DNA from: Actinosynnema sp. ALI-1.44
Lineage (GTDB): Bacteria; Actinomycetota; Actinomycetes; Mycobacteriales; Pseudonocardiaceae
DNA: 64,000 nucleotides
Direction: 5' to 3'
Assembly: GCF_001984155.1 (NCBI RefSeq)
Contig: NZ_MTQO01000054.1
Span: forward strand, 310,001 to 374,000
The notes under the pieces are model-generated. The model had not been told where the DNA came from. It searched no databases and saw only the letters and a program-made list of their open reading frames with translations. Both the position numbers and the translations under genes were made by a program. Positions 63,684-64,000 of this stretch are shown one piece after another. Position 1 is the first letter of the stretch, and every line of letters starts with the position of its first letter.

Positions 63684-64000
63684 ATGTCTCAGCCGACCCG
63701 CGTGTTCGTCACCTACACCCACGATTCCGAGGAACACAAGAACCAGGTGCTCGCACTGGCCGCGTTCCTGCGGAGTCACGGCCTCGATGTCCAACTGGAC
63801 GCGTGGGACAGCTACAAACGCAGGGACTGGTACGAATGGGGTCAACGGCAGATCATGCTCGCCGACTTCATCCTCGTCGTGGTGTCGAAGCAGTACCGGC
63901 GGGTGGGCGACGGTGAGGTCGAGTCGATGGAGAACCGGGGTGCGCAGGCCGAGGTCGCCGCGCTCAGGGAGGTGATGCAGTACGACAGGCCACAGTGGAT
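63684..64000 (+). CDS. SEFIR-domain protein (cut by window edge)
   Basis: The first 105 residues form a SEFIR domain (RVFVTYTHDSEEHKNQVLAL ... ADFILVVVSKQYRRVGDG). It closely resembles the SEFIR half of the protein at 53958-55397. The downstream part is outside the window, so a fused pseudokinase or other effector cannot be seen. It starts 15 bp after the Crp/Fnr gene. It is probably in the same transcript. Confidence 0.88.
   Translation, partial: MSQPTRVFVTYTHDSEEHKNQVLALAAFLRSHGLDVQLDAWDSYKRRDWYEWGQRQIMLADFILVVVSKQYRRVGDGEVESMENRGAQAEVAALREVMQYDRPQW

Overview
The window is GC-rich DNA from an actinomycete. The conserved blocks rpsO-pnp-pepR-dapB and thyX...dapA-rnj...ftsK, the many GTG starts, the 4-bp start/stop overlaps and the abundance of regulators and transporters fit a Pseudonocardiaceae-type filamentous actinomycete. 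That family placement is inference. No tRNA, rRNA, CRISPR array, insertion sequence or integrase gene was found.

Layout. Positions 1-2238: a HEPN-domain (Abi-like) gene lies between two copies of a 96-bp repeat. The repeat is the 3' end of a response-regulator gene, so a small cassette appears to have inserted there. Positions 1594-4106: two-component system and LysE exporter. Positions 4350-10506: rpsO, pnp, pepR, dapB, a small membrane protein and a hydrolase. Positions 10549-13669: XRE regulators and a membrane acyltransferase-like protein. Positions 13830-18343: a complete sugar ABC importer of the rhamnose/AI-2/ribose type, followed by a VapBC module. Positions 19266-21021: a three-gene unit of a 15-cysteine double-psi beta-barrel protein, a Tat-exported protein and a MauE-like membrane protein. 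Positions 21081-28959: DUF1996 protein, a DMT exporter divergent from a MocR regulator, small enzymes, an AlkZ/YcaQ-like DNA glycosylase, and a DUF4097/ribbon-helix-helix pair with an array of five TGACRTCA operators. Positions 29049-41300: thyX, an ACT protein, two tandem Ser/Thr kinases, dapA, rnj, a transporter, an acyltransferase and ftsK. Positions 41344-48814: mixed enzymes, a decayed NACHT-LRR gene, a secreted phospholipase A2, an AraC regulator and a WXG100-type trio.

The most unusual region is 48906-64000 and beyond. Two minus-strand transcription units face a plus-strand unit. The first minus unit encodes, in transcription order, a TIR protein, a KGGVGR-variant ParA-like ATPase with an embedded TIR-like domain, a small winged-helix protein and a 1031-aa AAA plus HerA double ATPase. 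The second encodes a SEFIR-pseudokinase, an UPF1/DNA2-type SF1 helicase with a large insert, a winged-helix protein and a membrane M48 metallopeptidase. The plus-strand unit carries a SEFIR-NPCBM protein, a Crp/Fnr regulator and another SEFIR protein cut by the window edge. The set has sensor-like SEFIR/TIR domains, several NTPases, nucleic-acid motors and a protease. This resembles an NTP-dependent biological conflict (antiphage or programmed-death) system. I know of no named system with exactly this composition, but no database search was possible.

Other defence-type genes are the HEPN cassette, the broken NACHT gene and VapBC. Most core genes look intact. Most promoter and operator calls below are motif-level only.
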